From an uncultured Prevotellaceae bacterium (GTDB lineage: Bacteria > Bacteroidota > Bacteroidia > Bacteroidales > Bacteroidaceae): a stretch of 40,184 nucleotides of DNA. Every line of letters starts with the position of its first letter. Within the stretch, counting starts at the first letter, position 1. Shown here in pieces: positions 33,601 to 40,184 of this stretch. The notes under the pieces were generated by a model. That model did not search any database. It was not told where the DNA came from and saw only the letters and a program-made list of their open reading frames with translations. The DNA is taken from assembly GCA_900315745.1 (NCBI GenBank), contig ONAG01000030.1:7207-47390 (forward strand), in the 5' to 3' direction. The position numbers and the translations under genes were made by a program.

Positions 33601-33687
33601 ATATTCACCTGTTCCCTTACCGCTGAACTGAGCGAAAGATGCCGTCACCGTTAGCATCATCAAAAATAATATTAAACGTCTTTTCAT
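30634..33687 (-). CDS. GLUG-repeat secreted protein with dockerin-like and cohesin-like segments
   Basis: A 1017-residue protein with a signal peptide ending near ASFAQ. Residues about 25-620 are a beta-helix-like array of GLUG-type repeats (YVGGLVGQFVGGTLRNCYS, VGGICGRGSANYYNC and many more). About 640-770 resembles a cohesin-type beta-sandwich, and about 786-835 a dockerin type I pair of calcium loops (GDVDGDGEVTITDVMNLVNH and NADANEDGSVDVSDVM). A second sandwich of the same style follows at about 860-975. The end (FYNLQGVKV, GVYVRNGKKVAIK) looks like a type IX secretion tail. GLUG proteins are often adhesins or surface proteins. The repeat half is visibly more AT-rich than the genes around it. 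It has its own promoter. Function is not established. Confidence 0.8.
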   Translation of the reverse strand: MKRRLILFLMMLTVTASFAQFSGKGTGEYGNPYQVTTAAQLGELRNFLGPDNYIYVKLMNDIDLTDYIAQKYPYGGWSPIGSGIPDDYEGDYYYEDYEDVFHGTIYGNNKTIKGLKIHNNSDYLGLFGAFEGRIYDLTVEVDIRYDYHNSSHAPEGKGNRVNREVPMGDYVGGLFGIAYNAYVSNCVVKGNVHGMEYVGGFCGYSYGGSFNNCTFDSGSVDGGGEIGGFCGYSSGGSFNNCTFESGSVGGYGEIGGICGRGSANYYNCKVKADINGGSSSLGGICGWSEWGDINDCGYSGNINGDEYVGGIVGYLSDGTITSCWTSCHLTGLANHGGIVGKMERGTIKNCRGNGSIKGFNNLGGIVGCIGNDLLYEDDYYHGYGQSSIEKCINQYMNLEGCSYVGGIVGLCNNIETTIKECEAFSGDIKGVRGEDDEVSADYYDCVGGLAGYFAGEMTDCFSYGMNVTGESYVGGLVGQFVGGTLRNCYSRNRISGLEYVGGLCGEVKGNSSEQAIVESCFSSNYEIGFSSATQHKGMAFGACNGSYSIPANTDSKANVSLRTTKQTVDGVAVTQFESNLLNGRDIAYSAATLERYYVSKGWNFTNIWMFEKKGMYFGFPNLRYVSPSAGGWVTTGYHLTSEPLVLNKQTGGTLKVTMSDSEDSKINIGVQFTLVLPAGVSIKKVSGAYDIKPLGKLDGHSIACNRLDDGSYKIMVFSVNMKRFNPAGDGLMSIGLEADDSAVPDIYDVFFNDVVFAQLKDGATVSTSYKDSGEIGMLEVIDGIRGDVDGDGEVTITDVMNLVNHILGMPVEPFYEHNADANEDGSVDVSDVMTCVMMILSNNNSVNSVNALLANTSLDKIEVVACDEGYDIHLDNLDHYTALQMNVKLPQGCKLKEAVLNPQRADGHSIATKQIEDGSWNIVVWSMEGNELVNDGTRLFTLVTEGKVEGKAQVDGILLTNKECDAIALQGVAGGTTGVKDVETANDKDVFYNLQGVKVKQPVKGVYVRNGKKVAIK
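32921..33088 (-). repeat. 84-base tandem duplication inside the GLUG gene
   Basis: Two nearly identical 84-base units start at 32921 and 33005 (plus-strand view CCTCCTATTTCTCCA), and a diverged third begins at 33089. Each encodes 28 residues around GSFNNCTF and EIGGFCGYS. The few differences suggest a recent in-frame duplication of a GLUG unit. Confidence 0.9.
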
Positions 33688-33717
33688 AGTTTTGTATTTT
33701 TTAATTGTTTACACTGG

Positions 33718-33749
33718 CAAAAATATACAAAAAATGGATACACTCCAAA
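33718..33749 (-). promoter_or_regulatory. Promoter of the GLUG-repeat gene
   Basis: On the minus strand TTTG (33746-33749), exactly 20 bases, then TATTTTTG (33718-33725) match the consensus. Start near 33711, about 24 bases before the ATG. Confidence 0.75.
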
Positions 33750-33757
33750 AAAAAACG

Positions 33758-33787
33758 AAAAAAAATGGAAGGAAATTCATCCTTCCA
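33758..33787 (-). terminator. Terminator of the corA-like gene
   Basis: On the minus strand TGGAAGGA and TCCTTCCA form an 8-base-pair stem (33780-33787 with 33766-33773) around a 6-base loop and are followed by eight T. Confidence 0.85.
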
Positions 33788-33841
33788 AAATTCTACCTTT
33801 CAGTATCAAGATCATATTTCATGTTCCCAACTTAAATTGTA

Positions 33842-34768
33842 TCATATAAGCCTCTTGTGTCTGAAAATCCACCAGATAAGCCCCGAAACAGCCACGGAAA
33901 TAATCAGGGCGATGGGAAATCCCACTTTCAAATGCTCCATGCCATTTATCAGGTTCATTCCAAAGAGACTTGCGATGAGTGTGGGGAACATCATGAGAAT
34001 GGAGACGGAGGTCAACGTACGCATCACGTTGTTCATGTTGTTGTTGATGATGCTGGAATATGTGTCCATCGTCGATTCCAAGATGTCGGAGTAGATGTTG
34101 GTGGTCTCGCGCGCCTGACTCATCTCGATATTCACGTCCTCTATCATGTCGGCATCCAACTCGTCGATTTGCAGTTTGAACTTCAACTTGGCAAGCAAGT
34201 TCTCATTTCCCCTGATGGAAGTGGCGAAATATGTCAGTGAATCCTGCAGGCGGCTCAGTCCGATGAGCGACTCATTGTTCACTTCCTTGTCGAGATTCCT
34301 CTTTGCCTTCTCTATTAGGTTGTTTATCTGCTTGAGCCTCTTCAGGTACCACACAGCCGATGATAGGAACACTCTGAAAATCATATCTACATAGTCGATG
34401 AAGCCTTCACCCCGCTTTTGTTGATAGCTTACGAAATCTATCATCATGTTGGTCTCGTAATAACACACGGTGATGGTGACATCGCGCTTGTGAATGATTC
34501 CAAGCGGCACTGTGGTGTATGGAGTGCGCGAGCGTATCTCCTTGACATATGGAATACGCAAGATTATCAGCATCCATCCATCATCATATTCGTAACGGGC
34601 ACGCTCATCGGTATCGCTGATGTCGGTGAGGAAATAGTCAGGGATTTTAAACTCGTTTTCGAGATACTCACGATCCTCGTCTGTGGGACAAGTCACCTGT
34701 ATCCAACAATTAGGCTGCCACGCTTTGAGCGTGTTCAGACCACCACTATAGTTCCAGAATGTCTTCAT
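33842..34768 (-). CDS. CorA-family divalent cation transporter
   Basis: A 308-residue protein of the CorA magnesium transporter family, an inner-membrane pentameric channel. It has the large cytoplasmic N-terminal domain (YFLTDISDTDERARYEYDDG), a long helical stretch (about 140-240), and near the end two membrane segments. The first ends in the hallmark GMN motif (TLIASLFGMNLING), and the second is FPIALIISVAVSGLIWWIF. The start at 34768 (MKTFWNYSGG) is preferred over an in-frame ATG at 34810, because GGAGG lies about 9 bases upstream of it and the extra 14 residues fit no homologue I know. The mRNA leader is long, about 210 bases. Magnesium, cobalt or zinc as cargo cannot be told apart here. 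Confidence 0.9.
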   Translation of the reverse strand: MKTFWNYSGGLNTLKAWQPNCWIQVTCPTDEDREYLENEFKIPDYFLTDISDTDERARYEYDDGWMLIILRIPYVKEIRSRTPYTTVPLGIIHKRDVTITVCYYETNMMIDFVSYQQKRGEGFIDYVDMIFRVFLSSAVWYLKRLKQINNLIEKAKRNLDKEVNNESLIGLSRLQDSLTYFATSIRGNENLLAKLKFKLQIDELDADMIEDVNIEMSQARETTNIYSDILESTMDTYSSIINNNMNNVMRTLTSVSILMMFPTLIASLFGMNLINGMEHLKVGFPIALIISVAVSGLIWWIFRHKRLI

Positions 34769-34980
34769 TTGTTTATCCTCCACGTGATTAGCAAAGAGAA
34801 AAAAACTCACGGCGCAAGGACAAACAACTGTTTTGCCGCCTCACGCCAACGAAATAAATTTTTCCGCCGGATAGTCGTCCATAAATTCTACATTGGGCTT
34901 GAAACCCACATTTTGTTAAGTTAAACTTTGATGGCGTGCGACGAGCCAAAGCCGTTCTCACATCCCATCGTCCTCAATTC
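34769..34980 (-). other. Long leader of the corA-like gene with short reading frames
   Basis: Within the predicted leader lie a 7-codon frame (MWVSSPM) and a 13-codon frame (MDDYPAEKFISLA). The latter is in frame with the main gene but closed by TGA. No named riboswitch class was recognised. The region may carry cation-dependent control, but this is only inferred from its length. Confidence 0.35.
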
Positions 34981-34985
34981 GATGG

Positions 34986-35016
34986 CAAAGGTAGGAAAAA
35001 AAAGCGACCTACCAAA
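34986..35016 (-). promoter_or_regulatory. Promoter of the corA-like gene
   Basis: On the minus strand TTTG (35013-35016), 19 bases, then TACCTTTG (34986-34993) fit the consensus. The start near 34980 leaves a leader of about 210 bases before the chosen ATG. Confidence 0.7.
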
Positions 35017-35035
35017 AAAAGGATAAAGAAAAGTT

Positions 35036-35085
35036 AAAACAAAAAAAAGAAACAGTCCCTTTTCACAAGGGCGAAAAGGGACTGT
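35036..35085 (-). terminator. Terminator of the PL1 lyase gene
   Basis: ACAGTCCCTTTTC (35052-35064) and GAAAAGGGACTGT (35073-35085) form a perfect 13-base-pair stem with an 8-base loop. The minus-strand tail reads TTTCTTTTTTTTG. Confidence 0.9.
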
Positions 35086-35114
35086 CATTATATCTACATT
35101 TGTTTTGGGGATGT

Positions 35115-38100
35115 TCAAAACACCACCTTCCTTGTCACTGTCTTCCCGTCGGTCATGGTGACACGCATCATGTACAGTCCAGTCGAAGGTGTGGCGACAC
35201 GCTCTCCTGAAGGAGTGAAATACTCCACTTTTGCAGGCTTGCCGGAGGAATTGATGGTGCTGACACCATTCGTCCCTCCTGTGTAGTAGTCGATGGCAAC
35301 GATGACACATTGCTGTTCTCCCGTGTTGCGGAAGGTTATGGTGTGCTGCAAATCATCGAGGTCGAAAGAGGCACGTGAAGGATTGCTTGTGTCCTTGGTC
35401 TCTTGCAAGATGACAGACTCTTCCTGCGTGTATTCCTTTCCTCCCACGGAAACCCAGTAGCTTGTCCTGTTGGGCGTGGATACATTAGTGTAACTCCACA
35501 GCGTTATCTTGGTAGCCTTCGCATCCTCGGGCAGGAATATGGTGTTCTCAGCGCCATTCGAGCATTTTATGGTTGTGCGGCTGAGAGTATTGCCATTATA
35601 CTCCACGTTGATTTTGTCGGCTGCACTATAATATTTTGTCAGATTGCCGGTCACCACCATCGAGAAACCCTCGGCATCGTCGCCAGCAGTGCCCACGAGC
35701 ATGTTGTTCACTCCACTATCATCATAGGAAGCGGTGGACATGTTGCCCCAGGTGAGCAATGCCGACTTCTCCACCTTGTCGTCATCGGGTCCCGGACCTG
35801 GTTCCACATTGGGGTTTTGCTCTCCACCCACCACCTTGATGATGCCGGCAGAATATAGTTCGCTCACATCCCATGTCTGTCCCTCGCCAGGAGTGGCAGG
35901 TATGATTTCAGAGAAGGTGCCCGTGATTGTTCCAGTGGCATCAAACACCTTGAAAGCAGTGTCTTTGTATGGTGCCTCCTCAAACTTGCCTTCTGCCAGT
36001 TGCAGCACCGCGCCCTCGGCGAGCGTCACATTTGCCTTCACAACCAAAGTGTTGCATGTTTCTCGATTGGCATGAATGTTTACAATGCCGCCCTTGTTTA
36101 TGGTGAGCGCACGAGACAGGGTGAGTCCTGTTCCTATCTGCTCATCCACTCCTGGCTGTATCTTGCCGCCTTCCTTTATGGTGACAGCACCCGCGATGGT
36201 GCCCATGCCTGCAAGAGTGGCATCAGCATTCACGGCGACGGCACCTGTTCCATTGATTCTGCCATTGACAATCAGCGAACCGCCATTCACGGTGGTGGTG
36301 CCGGAATACACGTTGGTGCCAGTGAGACACCACGAACCCTCGCCCTCCTTGATGATGGTTGTCACTCCATTGTATTTGGATGCCGTGCTGCTGGCGCAAT
36401 CATCAATCACACCCGCAAACACCTCGTCGGTGTCGGCTCCACCCACATGCCATGTCATCTTGTGGCCGGCAGTGTTCTTGCTCGAACCGCTGAGGAAAGT
36501 TCCTGCATCACCGCCCAGTCCGCCGAGATAAAGTTCGCCATTTGTGGGCCAGTATAGGATGCGTGCATTTCCCTTGAGATAAACAGATGTGTTGGGCAGT
36601 CCCTTGTAACTGTTGTTGTTGAGCATCAACTGCGAGTCCGAACCTGTTCCATTCACCACGAGAGTGCCATAGAACCCGCTCCAGTCACCATTGATATACT
36701 CTCGGAGCCAGTTGGCTTCCCATTCGAGCACTCCAGTTCCCGTCACCTTGCTGTTGATGGAACAGTTGCGGCAGAAATATACCTTTGAGTATGTGTCTGC
36801 CACGACCTCTATTGGGAAGTCGTAGGTGGCATACGTGTCGTTGGAGTCCTGGGTGCGGAACTCACCTCCGGCGAACACCAGTTTGGATGTGGAACCGAGT
36901 TTGCAGATTTTGTCGGTCCACAATTTCGACACCCCATTGAGTTTCAGCATTCCACCTTTCACTATGGTTGGTCCTGAGTAGCTGAAGAAATCCTTTGTCG
37001 TTGGAGCCAACGTGCCTTTTCCATCGAGGATTACCCCTGCCTCGCCTTCCATCTTTCCACCCATGCTTACGGTGACATTGTTCTGGATGTTGAACTCCGT
37101 ATCCTTGTATATGGTGGCGCTGCGGTTTGTCGATGTGTTGCTTCCGATATATTTCCAAGTACCTCCATACCACACCCAGTTTTGGGCATAGTCGAGACTG
37201 GCTCCTATTGAACTTGGTTGACCGCCATCCTTTAGCGAGGCGATGGACATCTCGCCGCCACGCAGCACTGTGGCGCCGGTGTAGTCGTTGTTGGTGCCTA
37301 ATGTCATCTTGCCGGTTCCAGCCTTGTTAACCGAACCTGCTCCGGTGATTTTCCCCGTCCCGAAGATTTTCAGGTCGGCATCACCCTTCACCACGACAGC
37401 AGCGGGAGCCACGGTCTGTGCAAGTGTCACTGTGGCATTTGCATCCATTGGGAAGAGAACCTTGCCACCATCGGCATAAAGTCCCTCCACCCAGGCATCG
37501 GTGGTGTTGTCCCAAGTATGGTCCCCACCCTTCCATGTGAAGTCGGGCACATAGTTGTCCACATCCACCATCTCCACTTGTTCCTGCATGGTCTTCACCT
37601 GTGCTACAGTAAGAGCTGACTTGTCGTCGCCTTTATAAGCGCAAACCCTCACGCGGTATGACTTTCCAGCCTCCAAGCCCTCGGCTATGGTGTATGTGGT
37701 GGCACCTGCGGCAGTGCGTCCCACTTCCACGAAAGAGCCATCTCTCTCCACCTCCACGATGAAGCCGTCCTCGCCCACCGTCCAGTCGCGCCATTCTATT
37801 GTGATGCTGCTTGGTGTGGCATCAGCCTGCGCTACCAGTTGTGGAGCACGAAGGAAAGGTTCTACCGTGTCGGCAGAGATGCTGTTTATGTAGTTTTCAA
37901 TGTTGACATACCCATTGGCAGCCTTTTGCATCGCATCATTGGCATTGGGGTTGGTTCCATTGGCATTCTCCCACCAGTCGGGCATGCCGTCGCCATCGGT
38001 ATCCACCCTGCCATTGCCTCCCCACACGCTCCATGTGGATGGCTTTCCGAAAGGCAACGCATCCTCAGTGGATATGAGCACGCCATCCTTTCCATACGAA

Positions 38101-39146
38101 AGACACTCGTCAACCATGTAGCAGTCGGCATAGTCACGATAAGGCAAGGAGGCTCCTACTGTTGGGAGAACTTCGTCGATGAGCGTCGTTGCGCCCACGA
38201 TGTCCAGTTCGGGATAAGGGTACGGAGTGGTCCTGAATGTCGGCCCTCCACCATATTCGCTTTTTGGTATCTCGTATGGATTGAGCACTCCATCCCTGTT
38301 TTTGTCCTGCCAGTTGTCGCTTGCATATATGTTGAAGTCGCTGTTGCCCGACGTGCATGCATTGCCTCCTCCTGCCGGTCCATTGATGAAAAGATTGCCC
38401 TGGGTGTTTGCATAGCTCTTTCCCTGCGAGTCGCCACCCATGAGATAGCAACCGTTCTTCCAGTTATATACTATGTTGTTCACATATTGGTGCGCCCCCT
38501 TCACCTTGTTGTTTCGGGTGCCATTGTCGCAGTAGAAGTTTCTGTAAAGCGTGATGCTGTCTGCTTGCATCAGACCTCCTGCCGAGTGTGTCAGCAGTCC
38601 TTGTCCGAAGACGCAGTTCATCAAAGTGATGTTGTGCAAGTCGCCCTTGCCGTCAGGATTGATTGAGAACACCTCGTCAAGTCCCCACGAGAAGGAGCAA
38701 TGGTCGAATATCATGTTTGTCCCGTTGGATATCCCGGCGCAGTCCTTGCCTGAGTCGCCACCCTTGCCCATCCTGAACCTCATGTATCTCACAATGATGT
38801 TGTTGGAGCCGGAGAAGGAAACGCCATTGCCATAGACCGTGACGCCTTCTCCTGGGGCTGTCTGCCCTGCCACATAGAGGTTGTGCGAGAACACAATGCG
38901 GCTGTTGATGTTGATGACTCCTGCCACATCGAACACCACGATGCGCCCGGGCTGACTCACTGCATCTCGAAGCGACCCTGTCCCTGAGTCGTTGAGGTTG
39001 GTCACGTGATAGACACTGCCGCTGCGCCCACCTACAGCTGTCCTGCCCCATCCTTGTGCTCCGGGGAAGGCAAGTTGCTGGGCTTGTGCCGTCACACTTC
39101 CCAAGAGTGCGAGCATGGCAATCAGTCCTGTCTTTATGGTTTTCAT
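35115..39146 (-). CDS. Multimodular pectate lyase, family PL1
   Basis: A 1343-residue secreted protein with a signal peptide ending near VTAQAQ. Residues about 24-430 are a PL1-type pectate lyase that cleaves polygalacturonan by beta-elimination: FPGAQGWGRTAVGGRSGSVY, VTNLNDSGTGSLRDAV, VVFDVAGVI, NIIVRYMRFRMG, MIFDHCSFSWGLDE and the calcium-type DTDGDGMPDWWENANGTNPN. A fibronectin-III-like domain follows (about 440-525), then some 600 residues of autotransporter-type beta-strand repeats (VNKAGTGKMTLGTNNDYTGA, TIIKEGEGSWCLTGTNVYSG). A C-terminal sandwich and a type IX-like tail (YFTPSGERV, then TDGKTVTRKVVF) close it. The same kind of repeat occurs in the PL11 enzyme. It follows another secreted-protein gene across a terminator. 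The catalytic call is firm. Confidence 0.92.
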   Translation of the reverse strand: MKTIKTGLIAMLALLGSVTAQAQQLAFPGAQGWGRTAVGGRSGSVYHVTNLNDSGTGSLRDAVSQPGRIVVFDVAGVININSRIVFSHNLYVAGQTAPGEGVTVYGNGVSFSGSNNIIVRYMRFRMGKGGDSGKDCAGISNGTNMIFDHCSFSWGLDEVFSINPDGKGDLHNITLMNCVFGQGLLTHSAGGLMQADSITLYRNFYCDNGTRNNKVKGAHQYVNNIVYNWKNGCYLMGGDSQGKSYANTQGNLFINGPAGGGNACTSGNSDFNIYASDNWQDKNRDGVLNPYEIPKSEYGGGPTFRTTPYPYPELDIVGATTLIDEVLPTVGASLPYRDYADCYMVDECLSYGKDGVLISTEDALPFGKPSTWSVWGGNGRVDTDGDGMPDWWENANGTNPNANDAMQKAANGYVNIENYINSISADTVEPFLRAPQLVAQADATPSSITIEWRDWTVGEDGFIVEVERDGSFVEVGRTAAGATTYTIAEGLEAGKSYRVRVCAYKGDDKSALTVAQVKTMQEQVEMVDVDNYVPDFTWKGGDHTWDNTTDAWVEGLYADGGKVLFPMDANATVTLAQTVAPAAVVVKGDADLKIFGTGKITGAGSVNKAGTGKMTLGTNNDYTGATVLRGGEMSIASLKDGGQPSSIGASLDYAQNWVWYGGTWKYIGSNTSTNRSATIYKDTEFNIQNNVTVSMGGKMEGEAGVILDGKGTLAPTTKDFFSYSGPTIVKGGMLKLNGVSKLWTDKICKLGSTSKLVFAGGEFRTQDSNDTYATYDFPIEVVADTYSKVYFCRNCSINSKVTGTGVLEWEANWLREYINGDWSGFYGTLVVNGTGSDSQLMLNNNSYKGLPNTSVYLKGNARILYWPTNGELYLGGLGGDAGTFLSGSSKNTAGHKMTWHVGGADTDEVFAGVIDDCASSTASKYNGVTTIIKEGEGSWCLTGTNVYSGTTTVNGGSLIVNGRINGTGAVAVNADATLAGMGTIAGAVTIKEGGKIQPGVDEQIGTGLTLSRALTINKGGIVNIHANRETCNTLVVKANVTLAEGAVLQLAEGKFEEAPYKDTAFKVFDATGTITGTFSEIIPATPGEGQTWDVSELYSAGIIKVVGGEQNPNVEPGPGPDDDKVEKSALLTWGNMSTASYDDSGVNNMLVGTAGDDAEGFSMVVTGNLTKYYSAADKINVEYNGNTLSRTTIKCSNGAENTIFLPEDAKATKITLWSYTNVSTPNRTSYWVSVGGKEYTQEESVILQETKDTSNPSRASFDLDDLQHTITFRNTGEQQCVIVAIDYYTGGTNGVSTINSSGKPAKVEYFTPSGERVATPSTGLYMMRVTMTDGKTVTRKVVF

Positions 39147-39177
39147 TTTCTTTGTTTTGATTTGAAGAAGAAAAATG

Positions 39178-39217
39178 TAAAAAAGACCCCTTGCTCCAAG
39201 AGGGACAAGAGGTCTGT
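39178..39217 (-). terminator. Terminator between the partial gene and the PL1 gene
   Basis: On the minus strand AGACC-t-CTTG pairs with CAAG-g-GGTCT (one mismatch), followed by TTTTTTAC. It lies only about 30 bases before the PL1 start, and no TAnnTTTG element is visible after it. Confidence 0.75.
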
Positions 39218-39233
39218 TTCATTTCAGATAATG

Positions 39234-40184
39234 TTACTTCACGAGAACCTTGGTAGTCTTCACTGCGCCATTGGCGTAGGTGCGGCGCACGATGTTCAGA
39301 CCTTTCACCACTGAACTCTGGCGAACACCATTCACCGAGAACACCTCGGTGCTCACCACGTCACCAGCAGGAGCTATCTCTACGATGCCGTCGAGAGCCG
39401 ACTCGGAGTACTGCTTCGACAACTCGCCATTGTTCATCACGTAGATGTCGTAGATCTGGCCGCTCGACTTGGCTGCGGTGTGCAGCAGGCGGACATAAAC
39501 CTGGTCGGTGCCCTCGTAGCTCAGCTTCGTGCGCTTCCAGTTGCGCTTGATGAGGGAGTAGTCAACATCGCCAAGCTTCGTCCATGTCTCGCCGTCGGCG
39601 GAAACCTCTATCTGCATGGTGGGTGTCTCACCCTCGTTGCCGTTGCCGGCATAAACTATCACGTCGAATGGTGCCTGGTACTTCTCCGTGGTCTCAAGGC
39701 TGGCGTTGAACGGACCGTCGCTCGGCTGCTTGCCGAAGGTCAGCGCGTTCTCGGTGATGCCCTGCTCGTTGTTCACGCCGATGACGTCCTCTGCGCTGTC
39801 GGGGTTGCGCATCGAGGTGTCGCCGATGTTGTAGCCCAAGTTGAGCTTCTCCCATGTCATCACCTGGCCGATGGACTTCAGTATCCAGCCGCCTGCGGAG
39901 TAGGTCTCGGCGGGAAGCGGGTTATAAACGATGGAGTCCTGGCCCTCGCTGCCTACGACAACCTCCTTGATGGAGTTCTCGTCGTAGTACTTGCCGGCGT
40001 TCTTGCCCCAGGTGAAGAAGTAGTTGGCGTTGATGATGTTGCCGGAGTCGTCGGTCTGCTGGCCCTTGCCCTGCCACTCATCGGCGTTGGCGTTGAAGTG
40101 TGCCATCACGTCCCAGCGGATGGTGTTGGCGTCGATGCCATCGACACCCACGAACTTGCCCACAACCTCGGAGGGGAGGAAGTC
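39234..40184 (-). CDS. C-terminal part of a large secreted protein, 5' end beyond the window
   Basis: The frame stays open to the right edge, so about 316 C-terminal residues are visible. No catalytic domain can be named. Residues toward the end form a discoidin-like or carbohydrate-binding-like sandwich (MQIEVSADGETWTKLGDVDY, YVRLLHTAAKSSGQIYDIYV). They are followed by a type IX-like tail with VFSVNGVRQSS and TTKVLVK. Base composition is G/C-richer than in the neighbouring PL1 gene. It is probably an enzyme or binding protein of the same pectin locus, which would continue beyond the window; this is inferred from position only. Confidence 0.7.
   Translation of the reverse strand, partial: DFLPSEVVGKFVGVDGIDANTIRWDVMAHFNANADEWQGKGQQTDDSGNIINANYFFTWGKNAGKYYDENSIKEVVVGSEGQDSIVYNPLPAETYSAGGWILKSIGQVMTWEKLNLGYNIGDTSMRNPDSAEDVIGVNNEQGITENALTFGKQPSDGPFNASLETTEKYQAPFDVIVYAGNGNEGETPTMQIEVSADGETWTKLGDVDYSLIKRNWKRTKLSYEGTDQVYVRLLHTAAKSSGQIYDIYVMNNGELSKQYSESALDGIVEIAPAGDVVSTEVFSVNGVRQSSVVKGLNIVRRTYANGAVKTTKVLVK

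Noticed and set aside
30634-33687. Possible cellulosome scaffold
   Set aside because: Only one dockerin-like pair is seen and the sandwiches are only cohesin-like; no other cellulosome parts occur in the window.

Overview
The window looks like a chromosome segment from a Bacteroidales organism, most likely a Prevotella-type gut or rumen bacterium. The evidence is SusC/SusD pairs, lipoproteins with Bacteroidetes signals, several C-terminal tails resembling type IX secretion signals, a UpxY-type NusG paralogue, and promoters of the Bacteroidetes form (TTTG, about 20 bases, TAnnTTTG). No rRNA, tRNA, CRISPR array or insertion sequence was recognised.

Left part (1-16577, all + strand): a pectin/rhamnogalacturonan utilisation locus. 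It begins with the 3' end of a DUF4957/DUF5123-type secreted protein and a terminator. Next comes a probable operon of a paralogous DUF4957/DUF5123 lipoprotein, a SusC-type TonB-dependent receptor and a SusD-type binding lipoprotein. Behind its own promoter lies a very large multimodular family PL11 rhamnogalacturonan lyase, then a 65-residue protein of unknown role, and a 1042-residue protein joining a beta-helix domain to an uncharacterised C-terminal domain. The expected logic is binding and cutting of pectin at the cell surface with import of oligosaccharides through SusCD.

Middle part (16578-25680): mostly housekeeping genes. On the minus strand are trpF, a hotdog thioesterase and an orphan UpxY-like antiterminator. 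A 41-codon gene and rpe follow on the plus strand, then an ECF sigma factor on the minus strand. A well-formed cobalamin riboswitch comes next, but it leads only to very short reading frames and a strong terminator, not to a B12 gene. After it lie a YbhN/AglD-type membrane protein, pepD and a DUF349 protein. The riboswitch with its apparently gene-less transcript is the most unusual item in the window.

Right part (25680-40184): more glycan genes. A GH3 beta-glucosidase (-) and a GH115 alpha-glucuronidase (+) are divergent, each with its own promoter. Then on the minus strand come a GLUG-repeat secreted protein with a dockerin-like segment, a CorA-type transporter, a PL1 pectate lyase with a long repeat tail, and the 3' part of another secreted protein running off the right edge.
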